The notes beneath the pieces are model-generated. The model made no database searches. It was not told the origin of the DNA and worked only from the letters and a program-made list of their open reading frames with translations. This document shows, in pieces, positions 54,107-63,953 of a stretch of DNA of 64,000 nucleotides. Within the stretch, counting starts at the first letter, position 1; the number at the start of each line of letters is the position of its first letter. Source of the DNA: Cyanomargarita calcarea GSE-NOS-MK-12-04C (lineage in GTDB: Bacteria; Cyanobacteriota; Cyanobacteriia; Cyanobacteriales; Nostocaceae); the NCBI GenBank assembly GCA_019359595.1, contig JAHHGZ010000028.1:48459-112458 (forward strand). The letters are read 5' to 3'. Both the position numbers and the translations under genes were made by a program.

Positions 54107-55632
54107 TTATCAGAACTAGATGCAGGTGCTTTCCCCGTATTGCGTACATTTACAACTTTACCAAGTAAATCAAACCAAAATGGCGCACCCATAGCAATCG
54201 CAACACCACTGATTATCCAACCCAAAATCATGCTCAAAAATTTGAATACAGGAAATATTTCTCGTTGCCGAGGTGCCCAACCAATTTGTTGTCTTAAATT
54301 GACATCAGTCCAACCAATTGGTAAAGAAACATCTGTTAACACCTGTTCCGCTTGATTTTTCAAATTCTCTAAATTTACCAACGAACTATTCGGATTTTGC
54401 CTCAACACTTCCCCGGCATTATTAGTAATAGTGTCTCGCAGTGCTGAATCTTTTGAGAGTCTCTCAACCATGTGCAATGCATCCGCATTCGCAGTCACAG
54501 CCAGCCCGAAACCAATTAAAAGTGCTACACCTTTAGCATTGCGTTTGTAGACACCAGAAGCCCGATCCATTGTTCTATCAAAGTATGTTTCAATTTCTTG
54601 CCGCAATGTACCAATACTTTCTCCTGTATTTTTAACTCTTGTCTGGGCACGGTCTGCCAAAACATCAAGTTTTTTTGCTACAGAATCAGGTAACATCTGG
54701 ATTACCTTGTGAAGGTTTTGATAAGTTTCACTATCTTGATCTTGGATTGCGGCTGTAAATTCTTTGTAAACATTGCTTCCAGTGTTGACTAATTGTACAA
54801 CTTCTTTGATATTAGGACGCAATCTGCCAATAGAAATTGACTTTTCTACATCATTAAAAACATCTTTTCTAATAAATTGCAGTCGTCGCAAAGCTTTACC
54901 AGATAATTCATCTTTAGGCATCTCCTCCTGAAAATAATTTATATATCTATCAAGACTTTCTGCCATGCGAGTCATACTATCATTCAAATTAATTTCATTT
55001 TGTTGAAAATTCCAACTAACTTGTTCAAAGTCTGCTTGGACTCCTGCAAATCCCTGATAAACAGTACTGAGGAATTGAGGAAAATGATCATCAGCAATTG
55101 CTTGGTCTTGTAATTGAAATATAATATCTTGGATTTCATTTAAACTTTGATTCTTAAAGCTTTCTAGCCGGGATTCTGTTAGCTTCTGAGTTAATGTTGG
55201 TATCTGCAAGGTTTCCATCAGACTAGTTGCAAAAGTTTCTGCCGGGATATAAGAAGGACCGCTGTGATTTTCCTTTCCAAAAACACTTACAGTTTCCTGA
55301 AATCCAGGTTGCGGTTTTTTAAATCCACGATAAAATGAAGCGATAGACCAAGTAAATCTCCGTGGTAAAACTGCTAAAAATCCTTTTGCTTCTTGATTAA
55401 TACCTTTAATTAAAGGATTAGCATAAATTTGATTTGCGAGTTGGATAATCCTGGCTTCTTCGGAGTTTTCAGCATCACCCGACAATAGAACTTCTATCGA
55501 CCTTCTTAAATGTTCGGCACGCCACTGAAACACTGTAGCAACCAGTTCTTGAATTTCTGATGCCAACAAACTTAAAATAAGGTAAATAAAGATTAAACCT
55601 AGACTGACATCTAAAATAAAAGGTAAATTCAT
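54094..55632 (-). CDS. Large membrane-anchored protein, unknown function
   Basis: The protein has 512 residues from the ATG at 55632, preceded by GAGG. One N-terminal transmembrane segment (LPFILDVSLGLIFIYLILSLL) leads to a long helical middle with coiled-coil character (about 150-340). Two further hydrophobic segments lie near residues 365-380 (GVALLIGFGLAVTANADALH) and 470-490 (ILGWIISGVAIAMGAPFWFDLL). Similar proteins are found in many bacteria without assigned function. The last segment ends in FDLLGKVVNVRNTGK, a recognisable tail of this group. Confidence 0.7.
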   Translation of the reverse strand: MNLPFILDVSLGLIFIYLILSLLASEIQELVATVFQWRAEHLRRSIEVLLSGDAENSEEARIIQLANQIYANPLIKGINQEAKGFLAVLPRRFTWSIASFYRGFKKPQPGFQETVSVFGKENHSGPSYIPAETFATSLMETLQIPTLTQKLTESRLESFKNQSLNEIQDIIFQLQDQAIADDHFPQFLSTVYQGFAGVQADFEQVSWNFQQNEINLNDSMTRMAESLDRYINYFQEEMPKDELSGKALRRLQFIRKDVFNDVEKSISIGRLRPNIKEVVQLVNTGSNVYKEFTAAIQDQDSETYQNLHKVIQMLPDSVAKKLDVLADRAQTRVKNTGESIGTLRQEIETYFDRTMDRASGVYKRNAKGVALLIGFGLAVTANADALHMVERLSKDSALRDTITNNAGEVLRQNPNSSLVNLENLKNQAEQVLTDVSLPIGWTDVNLRQQIGWAPRQREIFPVFKFLSMILGWIISGVAIAMGAPFWFDLLGKVVNVRNTGKAPASSSDNQVK

Positions 55633-55647
55633 TTCTTTTTTCCTCAA

Positions 55648-56011
55648 TAGCTTGAATTAAGAATTTTGGTTGTTATTATTTGTACATTTTTTTGAAAAAC
55701 ACATACTTGTTAAATAAACCAAAAAAATAAATTTTGCTGATTTTGACAAAAAAATTATCACCAATCGTTAGAATTTGAGTTAATTTAAAATTCAGCAATA
55801 GAAAAAACACTTGCGGTTGTGACCAAGGAGGCAACCTGAAATAATTCCAAGCGTCTTGACTGACAAATTTATTTATTATCCAATCTGCTTCACCCTAACC
55901 CTCAGACTAGGGGAGTCTTTAGGGGTGAGAGCATAATTCTTCATTTTGTCAGTCAACCCGTGCAAACGTCTGTGTGTAATCAATGCAGCAGTAAAAAGAT
56001 GATTTTAAGAT
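55648..56011. other. Divergent gap with a partial palindrome
   Basis: No gene is seen. The segment 55889-55930 (caccctaaccct ... aggggtgag) can fold as an interrupted stem and is of a repeat type common between cyanobacterial genes. The rest is AT-rich. Promoters for both flanking genes should lie here. Confidence 0.4.
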
Positions 56012-57619
56012 ATGCGAGAAGGAAGTTTTGTTTGGGGACGCTTAGAAAAACAGTATCGGGTAGTTGACAAATGGATTGATTGGGTATGGGTGATAGTGCT
56101 GCTTGTGGGAGCAGTATTGCTTTTTACCATAAATCTTGGAGGTTTGCCGTTACGAGATTTGGATGAAGCCACTGTGGCACAAGTTGCCCGTGAAATTAGG
56201 TTTGCTCCACCTGGTTCAATGAGTTGGCTTTATCCAACATTGGCAGGTGAACCATATCATAATAAGCCGCCATTGATGCACTTATTGATCGCAGGGGCTT
56301 ACCTGTTGGGAGGCGTGAATGAGTGGACTACACGCTTACCCGGAGCAATCTTAACAGCTATTTCGATACCTTTGCTGTATTGTATTGGTCGAGAAATATT
56401 TCACCAACGCATTTGTGCAATTTACAGCGCCTTGATTTATCTAACAATGCTGCCTGTGGTGAGTCATGGACGGTTAGCGATGTTAGATGGGACGTCGGTA
56501 TGTTTTTTCCTATTGATGATGTTGTGCGTGTTGCGATCGCGCCGAGATTTGCGTTATTGCCTTGGTGCTGGTATTTTTCTTGGGTTAATTTGTTTGACAA
56601 AAGGCATTTTAAGCATATTGCTGGGTGCGATCTTAGGTATATTTCTTTTTTGGGATACACCACGGCTGCTAACCAATAGGTATATGTGGACGGGAATCAT
56701 CATTGGTACAGCCCCCGCCACTTGGTGGTATACTGCCCAGTGGATGTACTACGGTCAAGACTTGATCAATATCGCCGTAGTAAATCATATCTGGTTTGCC
56801 CTCAAAGGTCACAAGGAACCAGCCTGGTACTATCTATTGGAAATCTTCAAGTACACATGGCCCTGGCTGTTGTTTTTAATACCTAGCCTGCGCTTAACTT
56901 GGGAAAATCGCAACCTTAGCTGGGCGAAACTCGTACTTGTATGGAGTGGGGTTTACCTACTAGCTATTTGCTTGATGGCGACCAAATTTTCTTGGTATTT
57001 GTTCCCGATTTATCCCAGCTTGGCTTTGGCAATTGGCAGGAAAGTTGCAGAATACGATAATTTGCCCCTACTATCATCTTATCCCCGCCCTTTAGCCTCT
57101 GCTTTTGCTGTTCTCGCCGTCCTGGCAACCGCTGCTAGCATTTCTTTTGGCTGGGGTGCAGTCCCAAAATCGGACTTACAGCTAATTTTGGCAACAGTAG
57201 CTGGCACAATGTCTCTAACAGCTATTTTGGCAGAGCGAGGTGACGGACAATTCCTGAAAGTTCTATTTTGGGGAAGTTATCTTTCCCTACTGCTGTTAAT
57301 GAAATCTAATTACTGGGTTGGGGAATTCAACGAACCCTATCCAGTCAAACCAGTCGCTGCGATGATCCAACGAGCCAATCCCGCAGTCACAAAGATTTAC
57401 ACATCTTTTCACAAAGGCCGTCCATCCTTGGATTTTTATAGCAAACGCACGGTTGTTCCGGCTTCTTCTGCAAAACTGCAATATTATTGGCAGTACAACA
57501 GTCAAGCCTACTTTCTGCTTGATGAATTTGCAATCCAAAATCTCCAACTACCCTCAGTAAAGACGCTGGATCGTGCTGAAGGTTGGACACTAGTTACAAA
57601 AGATACAAATCCATTGTAA
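56012..57619 (+). CDS. ArnT/PMT-family membrane glycosyltransferase
   Basis: The 535-residue integral membrane protein has about 11-12 hydrophobic segments. The first periplasmic loop carries the GT-C signature with acidic residues (LRDLDEATVAQVAREI), followed by HNKPPLMHLLIAGAY and the EWTTRLPGAI segment of the ArnT/PMT family. Such enzymes move a sugar from a polyprenyl phosphate to lipid or protein on the outer face of the inner membrane. Acceptor and sugar are unknown. Confidence 0.85.
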   Translation: MREGSFVWGRLEKQYRVVDKWIDWVWVIVLLVGAVLLFTINLGGLPLRDLDEATVAQVAREIRFAPPGSMSWLYPTLAGEPYHNKPPLMHLLIAGAYLLGGVNEWTTRLPGAILTAISIPLLYCIGREIFHQRICAIYSALIYLTMLPVVSHGRLAMLDGTSVCFFLLMMLCVLRSRRDLRYCLGAGIFLGLICLTKGILSILLGAILGIFLFWDTPRLLTNRYMWTGIIIGTAPATWWYTAQWMYYGQDLINIAVVNHIWFALKGHKEPAWYYLLEIFKYTWPWLLFLIPSLRLTWENRNLSWAKLVLVWSGVYLLAICLMATKFSWYLFPIYPSLALAIGRKVAEYDNLPLLSSYPRPLASAFAVLAVLATAASISFGWGAVPKSDLQLILATVAGTMSLTAILAERGDGQFLKVLFWGSYLSLLLLMKSNYWVGEFNEPYPVKPVAAMIQRANPAVTKIYTSFHKGRPSLDFYSKRTVVPASSAKLQYYWQYNSQAYFLLDEFAIQNLQLPSVKTLDRAEGWTLVTKDTNPL

Positions 57620-57696
57620 TTATTGGGTGAAGGGTAAAAAGAATTATTTTTTACCCCCCTTGCAATCAACCACTAACCATTAACAACCAACCACTA

Positions 57697-58062
57697 TCAT
57701 TCTTTAGCCTCTCTTTTTTGAATAATTTGTGGATCGGTGTTTGTGGTTTGTTGGGTGGCTGTAAACATACTTAAGAGGATGACACTTCCTACAACTAGGG
57801 CTATTAAAGGACGCTTGAAGAGGATGAAATCTCGTAAAATTCTAGCTAAAGGTCGGCTTTGACGGCGTAGTGCCGATGCTAGAGCAATCTGTCTTAAGGT
57901 GAATGGGTCGCGGACGTAATGACCACTATGACAGACGACTAATCGTTCCTGGCAATACGGACAGGTAAATAATCCAATGCTCGTCTTAACGGGTTTTGGC
58001 GTAGCATTTCTCTGGCAAATAGGGCAAGTAACATAATGATTATCAAATGTATGTGTATTCAT
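57697..58062 (-). CDS. Small zinc-ribbon membrane protein
   Basis: The 121-residue protein has two CxxC pairs (CPIC at 14-17, CPYC at 35-38) plus further Cys/His (VVCHSGHYV), a zinc ribbon, and one transmembrane segment (RPLIALVVGSVILLSMF). The function is unknown. It is convergent with the glycosyltransferase gene. Confidence 0.65.
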   Translation of the reverse strand: MNTHTFDNHYVTCPICQRNATPKPVKTSIGLFTCPYCQERLVVCHSGHYVRDPFTLRQIALASALRRQSRPLARILRDFILFKRPLIALVVGSVILLSMFTATQQTTNTDPQIIQKREAKE

Positions 58063-58829
58063 TTACCTCGTCCGCCTAGTCCACTTAGTCGCTCTCTAAC
58101 AAATAGCTATATTCAATGAATGAAAAACACCCGCGTAGATTCCCGTCGGACGTTCTAGCATCAGCCAGTCAATAATACATATAATTATATTTCTACTTTT
58201 ATGACTTAATGGCTAATGGCTGCAACACGAGTATAGCGAGATTTTCATGAGGATGACTGGTTGCTTGCCATCAAAAAGTGCTGCTGCTAACATTATGCCT
58301 CCTCAGTTCTTTACCATTTAAGCATTATCCACAGAAAAATTTTAAGCATTGGGCATATTTTTTACCAAAGCTTTGCAAATCAATCGGATACACTAGTAAT
58401 TACCTGCATAGGCTCCGGGGTATTCTTGCGCTCTCACAGGGGAGAAGAGGCACCGTTTAAGTTCTGAATTTCCACGAATAAATTCGCACGAATAAAAGAC
58501 CAGATTGCAAGAAAGCATGGGACTTCGTTCGTCGATATTAACGATCCTATTTTTTCCCCCTGCTCTAGTTCAGTCACCTTGTGTTTCTCCGTCGGCTTCA
58601 CGAGGGTGCCATTCGTCTTCGATCCAAGGTTAAAAGAGTTATTTTTCCGGTTCTACCTTCGCTATGAAAACTATTTACCCACTAATGAGTAAAAGTACCC
58701 TTTACTAGTACAAGCCGAGTAGAAAAGTTTTGTCCAACTTCTCTACTTGTCTGGTTGCTAAATGATGGCTCACAATGAGAAGTAAGATTTGAAAATTTAA
58801 ATTTTTTATTACATTTAAACCAGCCCTCA
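58063..58829. other. Long gene-free stretch before the ClC gene
   Basis: The 767 bases hold only short, unsupported frames. I see no tRNA or repeat array. The last 100 bases are AT-rich and probably contain the clcA promoter. Confidence 0.5.
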
Positions 58830-60734
58830 ATGACACTCCTGACTCCGACTGAATTGAGGAAGGTGGCAGAAGAACCTGCTATACCCACTCCTTCCGCCCG
58901 TTTGAGCTATCTGATTAACCGTTTTCAACCATCCCCAGAAACCATTGTGCTGCTTTTAGCCGTACTGATTGGCGGTGGCAGTGGTATGGGGGTAGTCACG
59001 TTTCACTATTCGATCCAGCTAGTTCATCAATTGATGCTGGAAAATTTCATGGGGGCGATCGCTCACTGGGGTCGTTGGACTTTAGCCTGTGTTCCGGCAC
59101 TGGGGGGACTGATCGTTGGTTTAATGCGTTGGCGCACTCAAGACTTTGGTCCTGGACTGGCATCTTTGGTCGCTGCTTCCCAAAAAAAAGAGGGAAAGCA
59201 ACAATTACGACCAGTAACCAAAATGCTGGCGGCCGCTGTTTCTTTGGGGAGTGGAGCTTCCCTCGGACCTGAAGGACCGAGTGTGGAAATTGGCGCAAGT
59301 TTTGGGGCCTTGCTGTCTCAGGTGTTACAAGTCTCTCAAGAACGGCAACGGTTGCTTTTGAGTGCTGGAGCGGCAGCTGGATTGGCGGCTGGCTTTAATG
59401 CCCCAATTGCAGGGGTGTTTTTTGCCCTAGAAGTCGTATTGGTGGGGACAGCATCTTTTGCCACTTCCGCCGTCAGTGTGGTGTTACTCGCTGCAGTAGT
59501 TGCGGCATTGGTTGCTCAGATCGGTTTGGGGGGACAACCAGCATTTGCTTTACCTGTCTACCAAGTCCGCAGTCCTCTAGAATTACCGCTTTATCTTGGT
59601 TTAGGTTTGGCGGCAAGTTTAGTTTCCCTTGCTTATACCCAGTCAATTCGGCTGGCAAGAGCCGGATTTAAAGGTAAAATTCCAGGTTTTGGCTGGTTGG
59701 GAAAAATCCCATCACCCATTCATCCGATTATTGGTGGTGTCATAGTTGGTACCGCAGCTTTGTACTACCCTCAAATTTTGGGCATCGGTTACGGAACTAT
59801 CCAAGCGATGCTTCAGGATCAAGAGTTTTCGCTTCTATTGTTAGTTGTGTTGTTAGTGTTAAAGCTAGTAATGACGGCAATTAGTGCTGGTAGTGGTTTT
59901 GTTGGAGGTGTGTTTGCACCTGCAATGTTTTTGGGTGCTTCCCTAGGAAGCGCTTATGCCAAAACGTTAGCTCTATTAGTCCCATCACTTGGCGAGCAGA
60001 TGGCCGCTTCCCCGGCTTATGCAATGGTCGGAATGGCCGCTGTTTTAGCTTCCAGTGTCAAAGCGCCTTTAACCTCAATCTTACTCTTATTTGAATTAAC
60101 TCGCGACTATCGGATTGTTTTACCCTTAATGGCGGCCGTGGGCTTGAGTGTTTGGCTAATAGAGCGGATGAAACCTACACCCAGTTTTAATTCAAATTTA
60201 CAGCAGATCGGTCTTTCAGAGTTGAAAGATGAACAGGCAGAAATTTTACAGCACATTTTGGTTGAAGATGCAATGAATCGCGAACCGAAGAAGCTCCCTG
60301 CAACTATGAAGGTGTTGGAGGCCGCTTTGGAAATGACACGCGATCGCACTCGCAGTGCATTAGTAGTTAATGATGTCGAACAGTTAGTTGGTATCGTTTC
60401 TTTGGAAGATATCAACCGGACTCTTTCTGTTTGGGAACAATACCTAGATTCACCAACCGAAATCCAAAGTATTTTATCGAGTCAAACTCTGATTGATATT
60501 TGTACTACCGAACTCCTTTATGCCTTTCGAGATGAACCTTTATCTGAAGCTTTAGATCGAATGGCTCTTCGAGGCTTACATCAGTTACCAGTGGTTTCCC
60601 GAGACAACTACGAACGAATTTTAGGTTTACTCGTAAGCGAACAAATTGCACTCAGTTGTAATGTCGCTGTCACACGGAAAGCTATTCGACACTATTTACC
60701 ACTGCTACCAAAAACAGGCATACCTTTAAGTTAG
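58830..60734 (+). CDS. ClC-family chloride channel/transporter with C-terminal CBS pair
   Basis: The 634-residue membrane protein carries the ClC selectivity motifs GSGASLGPEGPSVEIG, AAGLAAGFNAPIAGVFFALE (the GxFxP-related segment) and GSGFVGGVFAPAMFLGA. Two CBS domains (about 475-535 and 560-620) follow the membrane part and usually bind nucleotides to regulate transport. In the GPEGP motif, as in most bacterial members, the gating region is preserved. It is not possible to say from sequence alone whether it is a channel or a proton-coupled exchanger. Confidence 0.92.
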   Translation: MTLLTPTELRKVAEEPAIPTPSARLSYLINRFQPSPETIVLLLAVLIGGGSGMGVVTFHYSIQLVHQLMLENFMGAIAHWGRWTLACVPALGGLIVGLMRWRTQDFGPGLASLVAASQKKEGKQQLRPVTKMLAAAVSLGSGASLGPEGPSVEIGASFGALLSQVLQVSQERQRLLLSAGAAAGLAAGFNAPIAGVFFALEVVLVGTASFATSAVSVVLLAAVVAALVAQIGLGGQPAFALPVYQVRSPLELPLYLGLGLAASLVSLAYTQSIRLARAGFKGKIPGFGWLGKIPSPIHPIIGGVIVGTAALYYPQILGIGYGTIQAMLQDQEFSLLLLVVLLVLKLVMTAISAGSGFVGGVFAPAMFLGASLGSAYAKTLALLVPSLGEQMAASPAYAMVGMAAVLASSVKAPLTSILLLFELTRDYRIVLPLMAAVGLSVWLIERMKPTPSFNSNLQQIGLSELKDEQAEILQHILVEDAMNREPKKLPATMKVLEAALEMTRDRTRSALVVNDVEQLVGIVSLEDINRTLSVWEQYLDSPTEIQSILSSQTLIDICTTELLYAFRDEPLSEALDRMALRGLHQLPVVSRDNYERILGLLVSEQIALSCNVAVTRKAIRHYLPLLPKTGIPLS

Positions 60735-61146
60735 TAAGTACATTATTGGACGAAGCAAGCAGCAAAAAATATCGCAGCAATTTTGCTTCGTCCAAAATAA
60801 ATCGAAGTTTTGGGGGAAAATGACTAATTTTACCCCAAACACTTTGCCCTATTATTAGCTATTAGTAAGTTGGAGATGGATAAACCAACAACGAAGGTAT
60901 CGCATGCCATGAAGATGATTGCTGTATGTGTGTTTATCTGTTAATTCCACATGGATTTTTGGAATCGCAGGTATGTTACCTGGTTGTAACTCCCCCTGGA
61001 TGCCGCAAAAATGCCTGAATTTATAAGAAGCAATTTTGGGGCAACATGACTAATAACTAATGTCGGAGAAAGCATTCTTGCTGGGGAAACGTAGATAAGT
61101 TTTTCGGTTACACAGCAACATGAGTGCCTGAAAATGAACAAGTTAT
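60735..61146. other. Gene-free stretch between convergent clc and cyabrB genes
   Basis: No gene, repeat array or strong hairpin is seen in these 412 bases, apart from short dyads. It is probably a 3' region for both genes. Confidence 0.4.
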
Positions 61147-61560
61147 TTAAGCAGTAGCTTCTATAAGTTCAGCATCAAGATTTTCCTCTGAGTCTACTTG
61201 TCTGAGGCGAATGTGCTTTTTACCTAAAGTAATTACAAACTCATCTCCTGGTTGAAGACCCATCTGTTTAGTATAAGCTGAACCTATCAGTAAGTTCCCG
61301 TTAGACTGAACGCTAATTCTATAGCTAGCGCTGCGTCCTCCACGTCCATTTGCACTGGGAGAAGTATCTAACTGAATGCCCTCTGCATCAATGAGAGCAT
61401 TTAAGAACTTCATCATGTTGACACGTTCGACATTATTTTTGGTAATGGTGTAGTAGCCACATTCTTTGGCTTTATCTTCCTTGCTAAGGGTTTCAAGCTC
61501 TTTGACTTTCTTGAGCAGTTCTTCACCGACTAGGGGTTCAATTTTTTTCAGTTTAGGCAT
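61147..61560 (-). CDS. cyAbrB-type transcription regulator
   Basis: The protein has 137 residues from the ATG at 61560; a TTG further upstream gives 23 extra residues without support. The N-terminal helical part (LVGEELLKKVKELETLSKEDKAKECGY) and the C-terminal AbrB-like beta domain (NGNLLIGSAYTKQMGLQPGD, EFVITLGKKHIRL) are the cyanobacterial AbrB form. Those proteins bind DNA broadly and control nitrogen and carbon genes. It diverges from the Rrf2-type gene. Confidence 0.88.
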   Translation of the reverse strand: MPKLKKIEPLVGEELLKKVKELETLSKEDKAKECGYYTITKNNVERVNMMKFLNALIDAEGIQLDTSPSANGRGGRSASYRISVQSNGNLLIGSAYTKQMGLQPGDEFVITLGKKHIRLRQVDSEENLDAELIEATA

Positions 61561-62051
61561 CAACTTAGGTGGATTTAGGAATGGTTGAAGTGGTTGAATC
61601 GATTTTATTTTAGCTGACAAGTAGCTCAAAAGAACAAAATTATTTTGTTTTTATTTTAGCCACCGCCAACTATATTACACTTTTATCCGGAATAGTTGCA
61701 CAATTTCCTTGTCTTTAGGGTGATATATTTTATTGACAATGATGATAACTATATATTTTTTGTGAATGACAATACTTGCGATATTCCCGAAGTTACTCCC
61801 ACCGCACGAAATATAGAACACTGACAACTACAGATGAATTTAATAACCGAATAACACCAAAAAGGCACTGTCAGTCAGGTACAAGTTTTAAGTTTCCTGA
61901 AGTTTAAGCTTTATATACTTGTCTACTTGCACTTCTTTGATATTTCAGGTAGAGAATGATAAGCAAAACTGATCCAACCCGGATTTAGTCATTAGTCATT
62001 ACTCATTAGCACTGAGAAGGCTTCATGACAAAAAACGCAGGACTAATAAAA
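61561..62051. promoter_or_regulatory. Divergent regulatory region between cyabrB and the rrf2-type gene
   Basis: The 491 AT-rich bases without a gene must contain promoters for both regulators. No operator could be assigned. A short direct repeat, agtcattagtcattactcatt, lies near 61987-62008. Confidence 0.45.
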
Positions 62052-62495
62052 ATGAAATTAACGACAAGAGGACACTATAGCGTCAAGGCGTTACTTGATT
62101 TGACCTTACAACATAAGGATTGTCCAGCGTCTGTAAGAGCGATCGCAATTCGTCAAGATATCCCTGCGACCTATCTAGAAAAACTACTAATAGAAATGCG
62201 GCGTGCTGGATTAGTCAAATCAATTCGCGGTACTCAGGGCGGATACCAACTAGCACGAGAACCTGCAAAAATCTCTATCGGAGAAATTTTAGAGGCTGTG
62301 GGGGAAACTATTACCCAATCACCCGAACAGATTGTCGAACCCGCACAAGCTGAAGATTGGGTGACATTCAGTCTTTGGCGGCGACTGCACCAAAAGCTCA
62401 AAGAATCATTGTACAGTATTACTCTGGCAGACCTTTATTACGATGCTCGTAGTCGGCAAGCTTCGTCGGGGGAAGAAGCAAATTTTATTGTTTAA
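62052..62495 (+). CDS. Rrf2-family transcription regulator
   Basis: The protein has 147 residues from the ATG at 62052, the start usual in this group (KLTTRGHYSVKALLDL); an ATG at 62025 with GAGAAGG before it is an alternative. It has a winged helix-turn-helix (RAIAIRQDIPATYLEKLL, then GGYQLAREPAKISIGEIL). The three-Cys iron-sulfur cluster site of IscR-type members is absent, so it is probably not an Fe-S sensor by itself. Confidence 0.85.
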   Translation: MKLTTRGHYSVKALLDLTLQHKDCPASVRAIAIRQDIPATYLEKLLIEMRRAGLVKSIRGTQGGYQLAREPAKISIGEILEAVGETITQSPEQIVEPAQAEDWVTFSLWRRLHQKLKESLYSITLADLYYDARSRQASSGEEANFIV

Positions 62496-62573
62496 TCAAG
62501 AGTCCTTAGCCATTAGTGATTGGGCATATGCAGGTCATTGACAATCATACAAAGAACAAAGGACTTTGCACAA

Positions 62574-63536
62574 ATGACATCAGCTGTTGTTTTAATCCTT
62601 GCTGCGACTCTAGATTACTTAATTGGCGATCCCTGGGGTTTCCCTCATCCAGTCCAAATTATGGGCTGGGTTATTTCTCGGTTTACCAAATTTGCTCTAT
62701 TATTGTGTAAAAATTCCTTAACCCAGCGGATAGCTGGAATTGTGCTAGGCGTTTTCTTGATAATCGGTAGCGCTGAATATGGTCATTTGATGATTCAAAC
62801 TGCCAGATGGCTGCATCCGCTTTTGGGAATAATATTAGAAAGTATTCTTCTAGCAAGCTGTTTTGCACTCAACAGTCTAGCTGATGCCGCTGATAAAGTT
62901 TTACAACCTTTAACATTAGGACAGATAGACGATGCTCGTTCGATGTTAAGCAATTATGTTGGTCGAGATACAGAAAATTTAACAGAAGCAGAAATTTTAA
63001 GAGCAGTCTTAGAAACAGTAACAGAAAACGCTACCGATGGGGTAATGGCTCCCCTTTTTTATGCCATTTTGGGCGCATTTTTACCTCATGTAGGTGCAGT
63101 TCCCCTGGCTTTAGCATATAAAGCCTCAAGTACTCTTGATTCAATGGTCGGCTATCGGGAAGCGCCTTATACTTATTTAGGTTGGTTTAGCGCCCGATTA
63201 GAAGATGCATTAACTTGGGTTCCTTGTCGCTTAACAGTGATGACTCTGGCTCTGATATCATGTAAACCCTTGCATATAATGCGAATTTGTCAGCGGGATG
63301 CAACTCGCGATAGTAGCCCTAATTCTGGATGGAGTGAATGTGCCTATGCTGCTATCTTGGGTGTACAAATGGGAGGTACAAATTGGTATCGCAAAGTAGC
63401 TAAATATAAACCCCTGTTGGGAGATGCGATTCATCCGATCGCAATCACGAATATTCATAAAGCTTTACAACTAACTCGATATTCCTTTTTGCTGTGGTTG
63501 GGGGGGGCTACATCTCTACTACTATTCCATTATTAA
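62574..63536 (+). CDS. cobD: Adenosylcobinamide-phosphate synthase CobD/CbiB
   Basis: The protein has 320 residues from the ATG at 62574; a TTG 54 bases earlier is a poor start. The N-terminus LDYLIGDPWGFPHPVQIMGW is the family signature. VGRDTENLTEAEILRAVLETVTENATDG and the YKASSTLDSMVGYR segment are also typical. It joins the aminopropanol arm to cobyric acid in (pseudo)cobalamin synthesis and is membrane-bound with several hydrophobic segments. Confidence 0.92.
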   Translation: MTSAVVLILAATLDYLIGDPWGFPHPVQIMGWVISRFTKFALLLCKNSLTQRIAGIVLGVFLIIGSAEYGHLMIQTARWLHPLLGIILESILLASCFALNSLADAADKVLQPLTLGQIDDARSMLSNYVGRDTENLTEAEILRAVLETVTENATDGVMAPLFYAILGAFLPHVGAVPLALAYKASSTLDSMVGYREAPYTYLGWFSARLEDALTWVPCRLTVMTLALISCKPLHIMRICQRDATRDSSPNSGWSECAYAAILGVQMGGTNWYRKVAKYKPLLGDAIHPIAITNIHKALQLTRYSFLLWLGGATSLLLFHY

Positions 63537-63540
63537 AAAG

Positions 63541-63866
63541 GTAATGGTCATTTGAGTTGGGGTCAGAATCCCCATACATAACCCCCCCTTCTTCCTTCTT
63601 CCTTCTTCCTTCTTCCTTCTTCCTTCTTCAATGGTAATGGTCATTTGAGTTGGGGTCAGAATCCCCATACATAACCCCCCCCTTCTTCCTTCTTCCTTCT
63701 TCCTTCTTCCTTCTTCCTTCTTCCTTCTTCCTTCTTCCTTCTTCCTTCTTCCTTCTTCCTTCTTCCTTCTTCCTTCTTCAATGGTAATGGTCATTTGAGT
63801 TGGGGTCAGAATCCCCATACATAACCCCCCCTTCTTCCTTCTTCCTTCTTCCTTCTTCCTTCTTCA
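63541..63866. repeat. Triplicated composite repeat with ttccttc heptamers
   Basis: Three copies (starting 63541, 63632 and 63783) of ggtaatggtcatttgagttg, gggtcagaatccccatacat and aaccccccc are each followed by a ttcttcc heptamer run of different length. The related heptamer and the phrase aatccccat also occur in the 76-base duplication at 16100. Confidence 0.9.
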
Positions 63867-63953
63867 ATGGCATATATAGCAACCGCCAAGGCGGTTATGG
63901 TATAAACTGGAAGTAATCCCAAATGCTCCTTACGTGCGATCGCATTTATTTCG

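Noticed and set aside
58278..58460. 60-codon frame in the gap before the ClC gene
   Set aside because: No RBS, no family pattern and short length; likely chance.
63522..63818. 98-codon - strand frame
   Set aside because: It is made of the ttccttc heptamer repeat (RRKKEEG units) and the triplicated block.
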